A stretch of 64,000 bases of DNA from Telopea speciosissima (Eukaryota; Streptophyta; Magnoliopsida; Proteales; Proteaceae), in assembly GCF_018873765.1 (NCBI RefSeq), contig NC_057926.1, positions 46,491,043 to 46,555,042 on the forward strand. Reading direction: 5' to 3'. Numbering within the stretch: position 1 is the first letter of the stretch; each line of letters opens with the position of its first letter. Shown here one piece after another: positions 44,323-55,010 of this stretch. Position numbers and translations under genes: made by a program. Below the pieces are notes generated by a model. The model was not told where the DNA came from. It ran no database searches and saw nothing but the letters and a program-made list of their open reading frames with translations.

Positions 44323-46094
44323 TATTTTATTTTTGGTGCAAAGATCAAATCATTTCCTTGAATAAAAAAAGGGGATACAATGTCCAAGATCTCCCCTAGA
44401 AAGGGGGGGGATCAAGAAACAGCTCTCCGGGCAAGAAAGAGCCCATTTTGAAACCTTGTGGGCTAACACATTCTCATCACGACTAACATGGGCAAAACTA
44501 CAAAATGAGAAAGCATATTTTAGGATGCAAATATCCTACACAACACTAGAGATAGAAGAAGGAGGAGGAGTTGTAGAAGGGGGCAAACACTCAATGAGGG
44601 AGAGACAATCCGATGCTAACCAAATCGAAGAAACTCCAAGCCTGCGAGCAGACACAAGAGCCAAACGGATTGTCAATGCCTCACCAACCAATGCCGGTGC
44701 CAACACAAAATGATCTGTTGCAATCAAACACAACCTTCCTCCTGGGTCAAAAACAATGCAGGCAACACCGAGAGCCTTGGGTCTGTTGCATGTAGCTGCA
44801 TCCACAAAAAGGGAGAAAACTCCTGCCGGCCAAGTGGGGGGAGCCAACCGCCCGGGCCCAGAAGCATAATACTGGGGGGAATCTGAGGGAAGAGATAAGG
44901 CCTCCTCGATACCCCTATCAACCGATGTAATCCAAGACCTGAAAGGAGGAACCGATGACTTGAAACATTGGACATTCCTCACTTTCCAAATCTCTCAAGC
45001 AACAATAGCATGCGAAGTAAAGCAGATTCTTCTTTCCTTCTTGGAGGCACTAGGGGGGCCACACCACATAGGGATCCAGTCCGAGAGAGAGAGGTTCAAG
45101 AAGGCGTCCACTCTCAAAGCCACAGACGATGCAAACCAGGCCTGCTCAGCCAGCGGACAATAGAGGAGGGCATGCTCGACTGACTCAACTTCAGCTCTGC
45201 AACCACCACAAACATCCGAGTCAACGATCTGGCGCTACTTCAGATTCTTTAAAACTTTAATAGCATCCAGGCAGGCGTTCCACAAGAATGATTTTACTTT
45301 TGGGGGAGCTAGGGAATTCCAACTACACCTCCAGGCCTCCTTTGAAGTAAAAACAACCCTCTTTGCATGGACAGAGGAGTAGGTCATCTGCTGAGCCCCC
45401 AGCCTATATGCGAACTTGACTGAGAAGATGCCATTTGGGGAGGGTCCCCAGCACAACCTGTCACCACAGCCTTCAGAACTAATGGGGATCTGCAAAATGC
45501 TGTCAATCTCGTAGGACAGGGAAAAAGCCCTCAACTTCCCCACATCCCAGCTACAGTGGGAATCAATGAGATCAGAAACACTCTCAAAGGGGCATTCAGG
45601 GGGGCGAGGAAGATGAAGCCGAAAGCCCTCCAAGGATGGGATCCACGGGTCATTCCAAATGGAGATAAAGAGACCATTCCCCACCACCCAAACAAGGCCT
45701 TTAACCAACAATTGCTTACCATAAAGATTGCTCCTCCAAGCCCAAGATGGTCTACTCCCTGAGAGAGCTGACAAGAAAGAGGAAGATGTGAAGTATATAC
45801 TCTTCAAAAGTCTCGCCCACAGAGAATCTTTATTACACATCAGCTGCCACCCAAGCTTAGCCAAGAGAGCTTGATTCTGGATATTTAGATCTTTAATACC
45901 AAGGCCCCCCTCCAGCTTAGGAAGCTGTAGGCAATCCTTCGCAACCCAGTGAGTCTTCCTCTCCTCCTTTTTTTGGCCCCAAAAGAACCAACAGCTAACT
46001 CTACTGATGTCATCCAGAAGACCATGGGGAAGCTTAAAATGGGACATGTGGTATGATGGAGAAGCAGTCACAACCACCTTGATAAGCACTTCTC
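44323..46094 (-). mobile_element. 5'-truncated LINE (RT C-terminus, zf-RVT, RNase H)
   Basis: The 3' T/A-rich tail is at 44323-44335. The minus frame 46094-45235 carries the reverse transcriptase thumb region (REVLIKVVVTASPSYHMSHF, then FFWGQKKEERKTHWVAKDCL and EGGLGIKDLNIQNQALLAKL). An RNase H frame is at 44982-44536 (FVDAATCNRPKALGVACIVF, then WLASDCLSLIECL). The sister copy at 48781-48800 reads ACATTAATTTCAATCACATG without the element. The short duplication TAATTT (44317-44322 and 46095-46100) marks the target site. Stops separate the frames. Confidence 0.9.
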
Positions 46095-46498
46095 TAATTT
46101 CAATCACATGAGATATGCAACCTACCATCATTTGTTTTTCTCACATCAAGAAACTAGTCTGTAGTACCTCTTGGCTTATTAGGAGTTTTTTTTTTTTTTT
46201 TTTGGTAGGAGGCTTATTAGGAGTTAGCCAACCTCTTTTCTCCGTAGAGAAATTGTAGAATATTATTTCCTACTAACTGCTAATATATAACTGATGAAGA
46301 CTCCTAACCGTGAAATGTCATCTATTTAACCATGATGTAACGGCGTAACATAGCCATCCATGAGAACCCTCATCTATCCATGGGGCATATGATTAGTTGC
46401 GAATGCATGTGTAGGCAAAATGGCAAATAGTCTAAGAATGTTTTAGAGTCCAAACTGTTAGTAACTATCGATAAAAGGTTTTCTAGTTAAAAAAAAAA

Positions 46499-46646
46499 GG
46501 GCAAGAGGTCCCTACTCGATTGCATAGTCTCTACACAAGCGTCTGGGCCAATGGGAAAGCACGCCTAAGTATCTACCCAGGAGATAGAGGCATCCTTTCA
46601 TGGTGTCCTGTGAGAGGGTGTAGGAAACACCACCAAGTAGAGATCT
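46499..46646. mobile_element. MITE-like repeat (copy in local duplication 1)
   Basis: Left GGCAAGAGGTCCCTACT and right ACCAAGTAGAGATCT are roughly inverse. It is homologous to 49222-49370, which is its duplicate, and to 31754-31885. Confidence 0.6.
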
Positions 46647-46746
46647 TTTTTTCCTAAAAAATTGCCAAGAATGCAAGATCATGAGTGAAACAAGTTCTTT
46701 GAACAACTAGAATATAATGGCTCGTAAACCGCGTATGGATTTGGAC

Positions 46747-47279
46747 TAGGGTTGCAATAGGGTTGGGTTCGGCTGAGCCTTTTAAAACCCCAGCCCAACC
46801 CTGAGTCCCCTTAGGTGGGCCCAAGCCCGACTTAGCCCTGACTCAGGGCCAAAAAAATCCAACCCTGACCCGCCCTCAGGGTCGGGCCAGGCTGACCCTG
46901 ATTGGCCCTAGCCATGGGGGGAATGGAGATGCATGGGCTGGCCAAGCTGGGAAAGGGAGATGTATGGGCTGGCCAAGCTGGGAAAGGGAGATGAATGGGC
47001 TGGTTAGGCTGGGAAAGAAAGATGCATGGTCTTGCCAGGCTGGGAAGAAGAAGAAAAGAAAGAATAAGAACAAAAACAAAAGATAGAAGACAGAGTCGGG
47101 TTGGGCCGGGCTGGGCTCAGCCCAAGGCCTGAACCCTAACCCGGCCCGACCCTGACTCAGGGCCAGAAATTCCTGATCATGACCCGCCCTCAGGATCAAG
47201 GTATCTCAACCCAGGCCCTATTCAGGCTCAGGGCTAGCTAGGGCGGTTTTGGGCCGTCAGGGCCAAACTTGCACCCCTA
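46747..47279. mobile_element. GC-rich hAT MITE with exact 8-bp target duplication
   Basis: It starts TAGGGTTGCAATAGGG and ends ACTTGCACCCCTA. It is flanked by ATTTGGAC on both sides (46739-46746 and 47280-47287). The duplicate locus at about 49470 reads GATTTGGACCTTCTAAAGAG with one copy and no element. Its GGGTTGGGC/GCCCGGCCC arms place it with the elements at 26862, 29287 and 53363. The interior holds a 60-bp unit (GGGCTGG-CCAAGCTGGGAAAGG) repeated about four times at 46930-47040. Confidence 0.92.
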
Positions 47280-47298
47280 ATTTGGACCTTCTAAAGAG

Positions 47299-48715
47299 GG
47301 ATAAAGATCCTCTACGGTACACCATCAGGCGGTGCAGTGGCAGTGCGACCTCCACTGCACGCCATGTGGTGCACTAAAATCCAACGCTCAATAATTAATA
47401 CCCACTTCCCCTTACAAAAATACCCATTTGCTGGTGTACCCGATCTAAAACCCATTTTGCAATTTCTCCCGTGAATACCCAAATCCCATTACGAAGCACA
47501 AAAAATCATTCAACCGAACCATCCCTAGCTCTTATTCTTTGTTGGGGTTTCTGAAGCAAATATTCAGAATGGTTGGGAGGGGGAGGGGATTTCTGCTATC
47601 AGTTCTCTTAGCATTGTTTGTTTTAAAAATATGGCTGTGACCCTATAACAACTCATGTTCAAAGCACAAGTTGTCTCCAAATAAGCACCATTTGCAAGCT
47701 CTACGGATCATTTCAAAATACTATACCTAATGCACTTCTGCTCTTGACTTGAGATATCAAATTCTTGCAACAGGAACATTAATGGATGGGATTTTATGAT
47801 TGCATTTGGATTCAATGTTGCAATAAGTTTAAACACTCTATTTTCTTTCTTTTATTAGTGTTCTTTTAAGTAAGGGACATTGGACTGATCTAGTAGGTTA
47901 TGGTTAAAATTTTTTCTTGATCTTTACATAGTTTCATGTAACCTACGATTGAAGGCATTGACCAGCTAAAAAATGGGTTTTTTTTTTTTTATTGTTACCG
48001 TCGTGTGACTGCTTGTTGCCCTAGTGGCCTTCTTCCCCCTTCTCCATCGATCCAGTCCTATCTTCTCAGATGAGTTCCTCTTAGTTCTTCTTCTTTCTTT
48101 TGTTCTTATTCTCTAGTTTATTTCCTTCAATTCTACTTTGCTCTTGCTTCTTCTCCCTTCCTTCTTGGCAGTTTGATATCCTGTTCTGGACAGTACTAGT
48201 AGCCCCGAAGTCTCTAATATAAAATAAAAAACACAACTATAAACATATCCCCAAATGTCTGTTTCCACTTTCCAATCCACAAATTCTACAAAAAATGAGT
48301 TTGCTGAAGCTTATGATTTTGAATTCTTAGACTACCTTGTCTTAGATGAATGGGAGAAAACATACCTTGAAGTAAAAAATGCTTCCTCCCTGCCCTCTCC
48401 ACAAATTGTCTGAAGCAAGAAGATCGCCGCCGCTGGAGGAGTTGGGGAGTTCAAAAGTTTTATCAGTTGGGTAAAAACCCTTGGGCAGGGGAAGAGGAGG
48501 ACATTGAAGAATTTTGATTTCGCTCGTGCATTGGGAAATTTTTTTAACCCGTTTTTTAATTAGAAACGGGTCATTTCAAGGAGTCGGGTTTGTGTCAAAT
48601 AGGCATTTCCATTTGAAAATTGGTGAAGCATTTTAGAGCGTTGGATTTAGTACACCAAGTGGCATGTAGTGGAGGTTGCACCTCCCAATGGTGTACCTCA
48701 AAGGATCTTTATCCA
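47299..48715. mobile_element. TIR element with GGATAAAGATCC termini
   Basis: The outer 12 bp are an exact inverse pair (GGATAAAGATCC ... GGATCTTTATCC). Imperfect arms continue for about 110 bp through GGTACACCAT, CCTCCACT and AAATCCAACGCTC. The 1.2-kb interior shows no transposase. No target duplication was found. It sits exactly between two tandem copies of the local duplication. Confidence 0.75.
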
Positions 48716-49870
48716 TAAACTAATGGGTGAGCCGATTCCTAATCTCTAACACATGTTACATATCCAATAATATTATAATAAGACATTAATTTCAATCACA
48801 TGAGATATGCAACCTACCATCTTTTGTTTTTCTCATATCAAGAAACTAGTCCATAGTACCTCTTGGCTTATTAGGAGTTTTTTTTTTGGTAAGAGGCTTA
48901 TTAGGAGTTAGCCAACCTCTTTTCTCCGTGGAGAAATTGTAGAATATTATTTATAAAATAGGTACATCCTCTTACTCCACGCATTCCCCTTTCCTACTAA
49001 CTGGTAATATATAACTGATGAAGACTTTTAACGGTGAAATGTCATCTATTTAACCATGATGTAACGGCGTAACATAGCCATCCATGAGAACCCTCATCTA
49101 TCCATGGGGCATATGATTAGTTGCGAATGCATGTGTAGGCAAAATGGCAAATAGTCTAAGAATGTTCCAGAGTCCAAACTGTTAGTAACTATCGATAAAA
49201 GGTTTTCTAGTTTAAAAAAAAGGGCAAGAGATCTCTACTCGATCGCATAGTCTCTACACAAGTGTCTGGGCCAATGGGAAAGCACGTCTGGGTATCTACC
49301 CAGGAGATAGAGGCCTCCTTTCATGGTGTCCTGTGAGAGGGTGTAGGAAACACCACCAAGTATAGATCTTTTTTCCTAAAAAATTGCCAAGAATGCGAGA
49401 TCATGAGTGAAAGAAGCCCTGCCATTCTTTGAACAACTGGAATATAGTGGCTTGTAAACTGCATATGGATTTGGACCTTCTAAAGAGGCAAAAAGCCCTG
49501 CCATTTTTGTTCCAAATAAATTTTTAACATTTATAAGTTCCTAACTCCCCTCATGTTAAACCATCTAAAGAAATTATGAAGAAATATAAATTTCCACATT
49601 TGTTGTAGTAGGTGTACAAAAAAAAATTGCCAAGAATACGAGATCATGAGTGAAACAAGTGCTTTGAACAACTGGAATATAGTGGCTCGTAAACCGCATA
49701 TGGATTTGAACCTTCTAAAGAGGCAAAAAGCCCTACCATTTTTGTTCCAAATAAATATTTAACATTTATAAGTTCCTAACTCCCCTCATGTTAAACCATC
49801 TAAAGAAATTATGAAGAAATATAAGTTTCCACATTTGTGGTAGTAGCTGTACAAATATTAATTCTCTTTC
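48716..49870. repeat. Local duplication copies 2 and 3
   Basis: 48716-49495 repeats 44205-46746 minus its insertions. From about 49374 a 245-bp unit (AAAAATTGCCAAGAATGCGAG ... AATTATGAAGAAATATAA) is repeated again at 49621-49860. The block is non-coding. Confidence 0.8.
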
Positions 49871-50490
49871 CTTGAAGGTTATGGTCAATTAAGAAGATTA
49901 TGTGATTACATTCTGAATCCAGCTTGTACCAGTTAACTTTTCCAAAACTAGCACAATTAACATGAATTTTTTCTTTCCCTTAGCCATGGTTAATGTTTTC
50001 TAATTATAAAGTTTTAATTGATTACTTTGTTTTTTTATGGAAAAAGTTTTCCTTCACCACGTGGTGAAGGTTCATCACATCATCCTAAAATTTTAGTATG
50101 TTCTCAAAAATGCCCTCCCACATCCATCTGAAGCCTTGCATGGTGATCTATTTCACTGTGGCTTAAGGAAACTGTATTTATTTTAAATTTATTTAGAATA
50201 TACCACTAATATTTTTTTTTCCAAAACTAGCACCATTAATGAGATACTAATTAAGGGGAAAAGTATTGCACAACGCCAGCTTAAATTCAAAATTGCATGC
50301 TGACACGGCCCCTCATAAGACAAAGATAACTGTAGCACTACCCCTTGTAAAATGTCTTATATATCCCCCTAGTTTTACTATTTCTCATAATACCTCTCCT
50401 CCAAGCCATGAAACTGCACACTGTCCGTATAGGAAATCCTTTCCCATTAATTAATTTACAATTTTGCTATGCCATATATATGGGAATCAT

Positions 50491-50600
50491 ATCCTTTCCA
50501 GCGCGCCAACCCCTACAAGTCGCATCCAACGGCTGACAGTACACTGGGATGCGACCTAGCCGTCGGATGCACACTGGAGGGGCTGGCGCGCCAGAGATGA
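50491..50600. mobile_element. Foldback MITE with GGCGCGCC arms in the GA20ox promoter
   Basis: The left arm CCAGCGCGCCAACCCCTACA and the right arm TGGAGGGGCTGGCGCGCCAG are inverse. An inner pair (GTCGCATCCAACGGCTGAC / GCCGTCGGATGCAC) completes a 100-bp hairpin. Its right end lies about 10 bp before the TATA box of GA20ox. Confidence 0.8.
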
Positions 50601-50608
50601 TCTGGCTC

Positions 50609-50617
50609 TATATATAT
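50609..50617 (+). promoter_or_regulatory. TATA box of GA20ox
   Basis: TATATATAT lies 59 bp before the ATG at 50668, leaving a short leader. Confidence 0.65.
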
Positions 50618-50667
50618 GTAATGTGGAACATGTAAAATTCACAGAACAAAATTGAAAGTTAAGAATT

Positions 50668-53600
50668 ATGGTTGATTCCATTGCCGAAGTTCCGATGGTC
50701 AAAAGTTCTTTGGCACCGGTGGTGCTGCCGCCGGCGGAAGAATCTATAGTCTTTGATGCTTCCATGGTTCATCAGTACCAGTCCAACAACATACCAGTGC
50801 AATTCGTATGGCCTGATGAAGAAAAACCCTCAGCAGAGGCACAAGAACTTCCTGTTCCGATCATCAACTTGGGTGATTTCCTCTTTGGAGACCCAGTTGC
50901 AGTCATGGAAGCAACCAAGAAGGTCAATGAGGCTTGCGAGAAACATGGGTTCTTCATGATCGTTAATCACAACGTTATTGATGATCAATCTATAGCCGAA
51001 GTTTATGAAAAATTGGAGTTGTTCTTCAAGATGCCACTCCATGAAAAACAAGTGGCTCAAAGAAAGACTGGTGAGGGCGTTGGTTTTACAAGTAGCTATA
51101 CTGGAAGATTCTCCACAAAACTCCCATGGAAGGAGACACTCTCTCTTCGCTATTTGAATGACAGTAACAGCATTGAGGAATATTTCTTGGATGTCTTAGG
51201 TGAAAGCTTCGATGATTTTGGGTGAGAATTTTTTCCAATAATTTTTATTAGGGCTAAATTTGAGTGTTTGATTGCTACCATGGTCATAGGTATCAGAAAT
51301 CGAATTGATCGGTATCGGGTTTTGATTGATATCAATATAGATATTGATATGGATTGATCGAATCGGGCTGATTCGATCTGTTGGATTGATCCATTTTTAG
51401 GATCGCCCAACATAACGGTAAAAGAACGTTGTCCAACTGTATAGCGTACGCTTGCCATATGTAATTTCATATATGCCATATGTTTGATTCGATCTGTTGG
51501 ATTGATCCATTTTTAGGATCGCCCAACATAATGGTAAAAGAACGTTATCCAACTGTATAGCGTACGCTTGCCATATGTAATTTCATATATGCCATCTGTT
51601 TATATTTATGGGTGGTGTGCATGCTATGCCTGACATAACTAACGTTCCTCTACCACCTACATCTTTTATTTTTTATTTATTTTTTATCATTTGATAACCA
51701 ACTTAACTCAAGGGCCTTTTTTTTGGGCCATATAGTAGTAGTTCAACTAGCAATTGGATTTTGTGAATTTATAGATTAATGAATAAAGTTTTCCTCCACT
51801 CATAGAGGATGGTTCACCCACTATCTTAGGGTTTACAAATCCTTTCTAGGGTTTTAGTATATTCAAAAATATCCTCCCGGTATCCATTTCCATCCCTCGG
51901 TGAATTAGATCGTGGGTGTAGGGAAACTCGATCCTAGATTCATTATACACATTGAAAGAAAATTAAGTAACTTTTTGAAAATTTTCATCCAAAAAAAAAA
52001 AATTTTGAAAATAGAACCAAGATTCTCTTCACCCATTGTGTAAGAAAAATCTCATCATGATAGACATTTAAACTCTCTGGCTGAACCCAAAAAAGGGTAT
52101 TCGTAACTCTGAAAATACCATTCTTTGAAAGAAACTAGAAACTAGAAAGGAAATGTGTAGCTGGTTTTTTTTTTTGGCGAGGTGCTTTTTCGGATTTTAA
52201 TCCTCTTCAATTCTCTAAAGTGTGCAGTACGGCAGTTTGGGGGTGGAGATGTCGACACCTGGCAGCTCGGACATCCAACAATCCGAGCTCATTGACTTCC
52301 GTATTTTTTCTTTTTGAGCTCGGCATCGTTGAATGTCCGAACTACCAAGTGTCGACATCTCCACCCCGAACTGCCGCCGCACTGTACACTTTTACGGAAT
52401 TGGAGAGAATTATTTTCCGGCTTTCTTCTACCCTTTTGTCCTTTTGCCCTCTTCAATCTTTGCTCATATATGTTTTGTGTTCTTCCTTTTTAGGAAGGTA
52501 TACCAGGAATATGGCAAGAAAATGAATATTCTTGCACTTTGGATCATGGAGTTGTTGGGAATGAGTCTTGGTGTTGGCCGGAGCCATTTCCGGGAGTTCT
52601 TCGAAAACAATGATTCGATATTGAGGCTCAACTACTATCCGCAATGCCAAACACCTCATCTTACACTTGGAACCGGTCCTCATTCCGATCCAAATCCTTT
52701 AACAATCCTTCATCAAGATGAGGTTGGTGGTCTGCAAGTACTTGTTGATGGAGAATGGCGTTCCATAAGCCCCCATTCTGATGCATTTGTTGTTAACATT
52801 GGAGACGCCTTCATGGTAAGACTTTTAACATATATTTACAGTTTTGAAGCATTCCTACTCATAAATAACATTAAGAGGGTTAAATGAGAAATAACATTTG
52901 AGGGTAGGGGTGTCAATAGGTCAATTCGGGTCGGTTTCTTTGTGGTAAGGCAGAATCTGAAACCAAACCAATTAGGAAAGCTTCAGTTTGGTTTCGGGTT
53001 CTTATTGATTTGCTATTATGTTGGTTTTGGTTTTAATCTGGTGTGGGTTCGGTTTGACATATAAATGTATGTTTAATCATAAGAAAAATATGTTTTTAAT
53101 GAGTTTTAGGCTGGTATCGGGTTAAGTTGGTATCGGTTTGGTTTCAGGTGTGCATTACTCCAATCCAAAGCTGATCCAATAAAGATCGGTTTCACCGGCT
53201 CGGACTAGGTTTTAACACCCCTAGCTATTTTATGGTAAATGCACGGTCTGAAGACTCAGACTAGATTGTGGCCAATTTAAAGGTCGATATAGTTCCTTTT
53301 CTTTCTTTGGTTGAACTGGTAACTTCTCGAAGCAGTAAGCTTGGTTACAACAAGGTTGTAACTAGGGGTGAAACAGGTCGGGGTTGAGATATCTCAGCCC
53401 GGGCCCAACCCTGTCGGGCTTAGCCCAGTCCAGCCCGGCCTAGTTGATCCTAATTGGGCTGGGTTGGGCCGGATTAGACCTGATTGACCCTGATTTTTGC
53501 TAGGGCTTCCTGATTGACTAGTCTCATGTAATTGGGTATTGGTTTGTTTCATACTCAATTGACTATTAACTTTTCTATGGGTAAAAAACTTATCCCAATC

Positions 53601-54297
53601 TTAAAATTTTAAATACTTTTGTTCAATAGATAATTAGTATTTTTTTTTTTTTTGGTAAACCTATAGACAATTAGTCAATTAGATACTATAAAAAATGTGA
53701 AATGTAATTAATAAATTGTAAAGCATAACATAACACAGGGCTGGGCCGGGTTGGGCTTAGCCCGAGGCTTCAACCCTAGCCCAACTCAACCTTGACCCTG
53801 GACCTGAAAATTTCAACCCTAACCCGCCTTCAGGGTTGAAAAATCAAGCTCAGGCCTTGTTCGGGCTCAAAGCGGGCTCAGACCGACAGGGTCAAACTTA
53901 CACCCCTAATTGTAACCTTACTTTTTTGCCCTTTTAATATAACATGCTTCTTTTTTCAAATATGATATTAATCAATTAGGGTTGCATCCCAAACTGATCC
54001 TTAAAAACACTGTTTTGTTCTACATCTTATTAGGCTCTATCAAATGGGAAATACAAGAGTTGCTTGCACAGAGCTGTGGTCAACAGTGAAAAACCAAGGA
54101 AATCTGTTGTCTTCTTTCTGCATCCGAAGCCGGAGAAGGTGGTGAAGCCACCAAGTGAGCTGGTTGATGAGGAACATCCAAGGTTGTATCCAGACTTCAA
54201 ATGGCAGCAACTTCTTGATTTCACTCTGAAGCACTATAGGGCTGACATGAATACTCTGGCTTCCTTCTCCAAAAGCCTTCAAGAGGGAAACAAATGA
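50668..54297 (+). CDS. GA20ox: Gibberellin 20-oxidase, three exons
   Basis: A cytosolic Fe(II)/2-oxoglutarate dioxygenase of gibberellin synthesis, converting GA12/GA53 stepwise to GA9/GA20. Exons are 50668-51221, 52494-52815 and 54034-54297 (GT-AG, phases fit), giving 379 aa, normal for the family. The usual GA20ox signatures are present: [11 protein letters not shown] near the N-terminus, [11 protein letters not shown], and NYYPQCQTP at 231-239. The iron ligands are H248, D250 and H304, and the 2-oxoglutarate site is R314/S316. GTGPHSDP has Ser where GA20oxs usually have Cys (HCDP). The C-terminus [10 protein letters not shown] is typical. Intron positions match GA20ox genes. Introns 1 and 2 hold MITEs. 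The frame is intact, so it is likely active. Confidence 0.95.
51371..51602. repeat. 116-bp tandem duplication in GA20ox intron 1
   Basis: Two almost identical units (ATTCGATCTGTTGGATTGAT ... CATATATGCCAT) start at 51371 and 51487. Differences are only a few bases, so the duplication is recent. Confidence 0.9.
52208..52411. mobile_element. Foldback MITE in GA20ox intron 1
   Basis: GGGGTGGAGATGTCGACACC and GGTGTCGACATCTCCACCCC-type arms, plus AGCTCGGACATCCAACAAT and its inverse, make a hairpin of about 95 bp per arm. It ends about 80 bp before the exon 2 acceptor. Confidence 0.85.
52905..53223. mobile_element. hAT-type MITE in GA20ox intron 2
   Basis: It starts TAGGGGTGTCAATAGG and ends TTTTAACACCCCTA, with a GGTTTCGG/GGTTTGG-rich interior. 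It is related to the elements at 4792 and 18137. No matching 8-bp flanks. Confidence 0.65.
53363..53908. mobile_element. GC-rich hAT MITE in GA20ox intron 2
   Basis: It starts TAGGGGTGAAACAGGTCGGG and ends AAACTTACACCCCTA. The flanks GTTGTAAC (53355-53362) and ATTGTAAC (53909-53916) agree at seven of eight positions. Same GGCCCGGGTTGGGC-type arms as the 26862 and 46747 elements. Confidence 0.85.
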
Positions 54298-54434
54298 GAA
54301 AATATCAAGAATATGATTATTCCAGTTAGTAGAGCAATGGGAAAAGTCAAGTTTGTTTGAAATAAAACCCTAAGAATAAATGAAAGTTTGGATAGAAAGT
54401 GAGTAGAAACTTGTAGATGCATATAATATATAGG

Positions 54435-54538
54435 AAAAGGTTCTCTGAATTGCTGGGTAGGGTATGCTAGCACCTCTGTGTCTAGCTTTCTCTCCTCACA
54501 TGAAATGACATATGCTCTTGGTCAGAGAACCCTCTCCC
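54435..54538. mobile_element. Small MITE-like hairpin 3' of GA20ox
   Basis: GGTTCTCTGAATTGC and GGTCAGAGAACCCTC are inverse ends of a 100-bp stretch, about 140 bp after the GA20ox stop. It may lie in the 3' UTR. Confidence 0.5.
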
Positions 54539-54677
54539 AATTTATATCTATATTTTTCTGAGACATTTTTTATCCTTATTTCTCATAAATATAAATAAAA
54601 ATAAATTGATATTGATAAAACTGAGGATCTATTATGATTTGTGACCGTAAATCATTTATTTCTATTTATGTATCAAA

Positions 54678-55010
54678 TTTTTTTTTTTGGATAAAGAGAG
54701 ATTATAATTATAAAAAAAGGAAAAAACGGATTTACATCCTAACGAATTTCTTCCCATTAGCATCAGCCCGAACAAAAGCGGACAATGCCTATGGAAGACT
54801 ATTTATACATAGATGGATTTCTTGACACGTATATAGAAATCCTGCCAGGACATCCACACAAGAATTGACTTCCCTCACATGATGTGGAAAGATACAAGTT
54901 TGAAACTGGTCACGTAACTCATATATATCCCCAATTAGACCAATAGCAAACCACGGAACTTGAAATTTGCCCAAAATTACTCACACCTCTCTCAAATCGC
55001 CACTACAAAT
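54678..55010 (-). mobile_element. LINE 3' fragment (RNase H tail)
   Basis: A T run at 54678-54688 is a reversed poly(A). The minus frame 54974-54789 has GDIYELRDQFQTCIFPHHVR followed by EVNSCVDVLAG, the C-terminal RNase H block of plant LINEs. The element is truncated at its 5' end and damaged. Confidence 0.7.

Noticed and set aside
49374..49870. Possible CRISPR-like direct repeat
   Set aside because: Only two long copies (245 bp) with no regular spacers; this is an ordinary tandem duplication in a plant genome.
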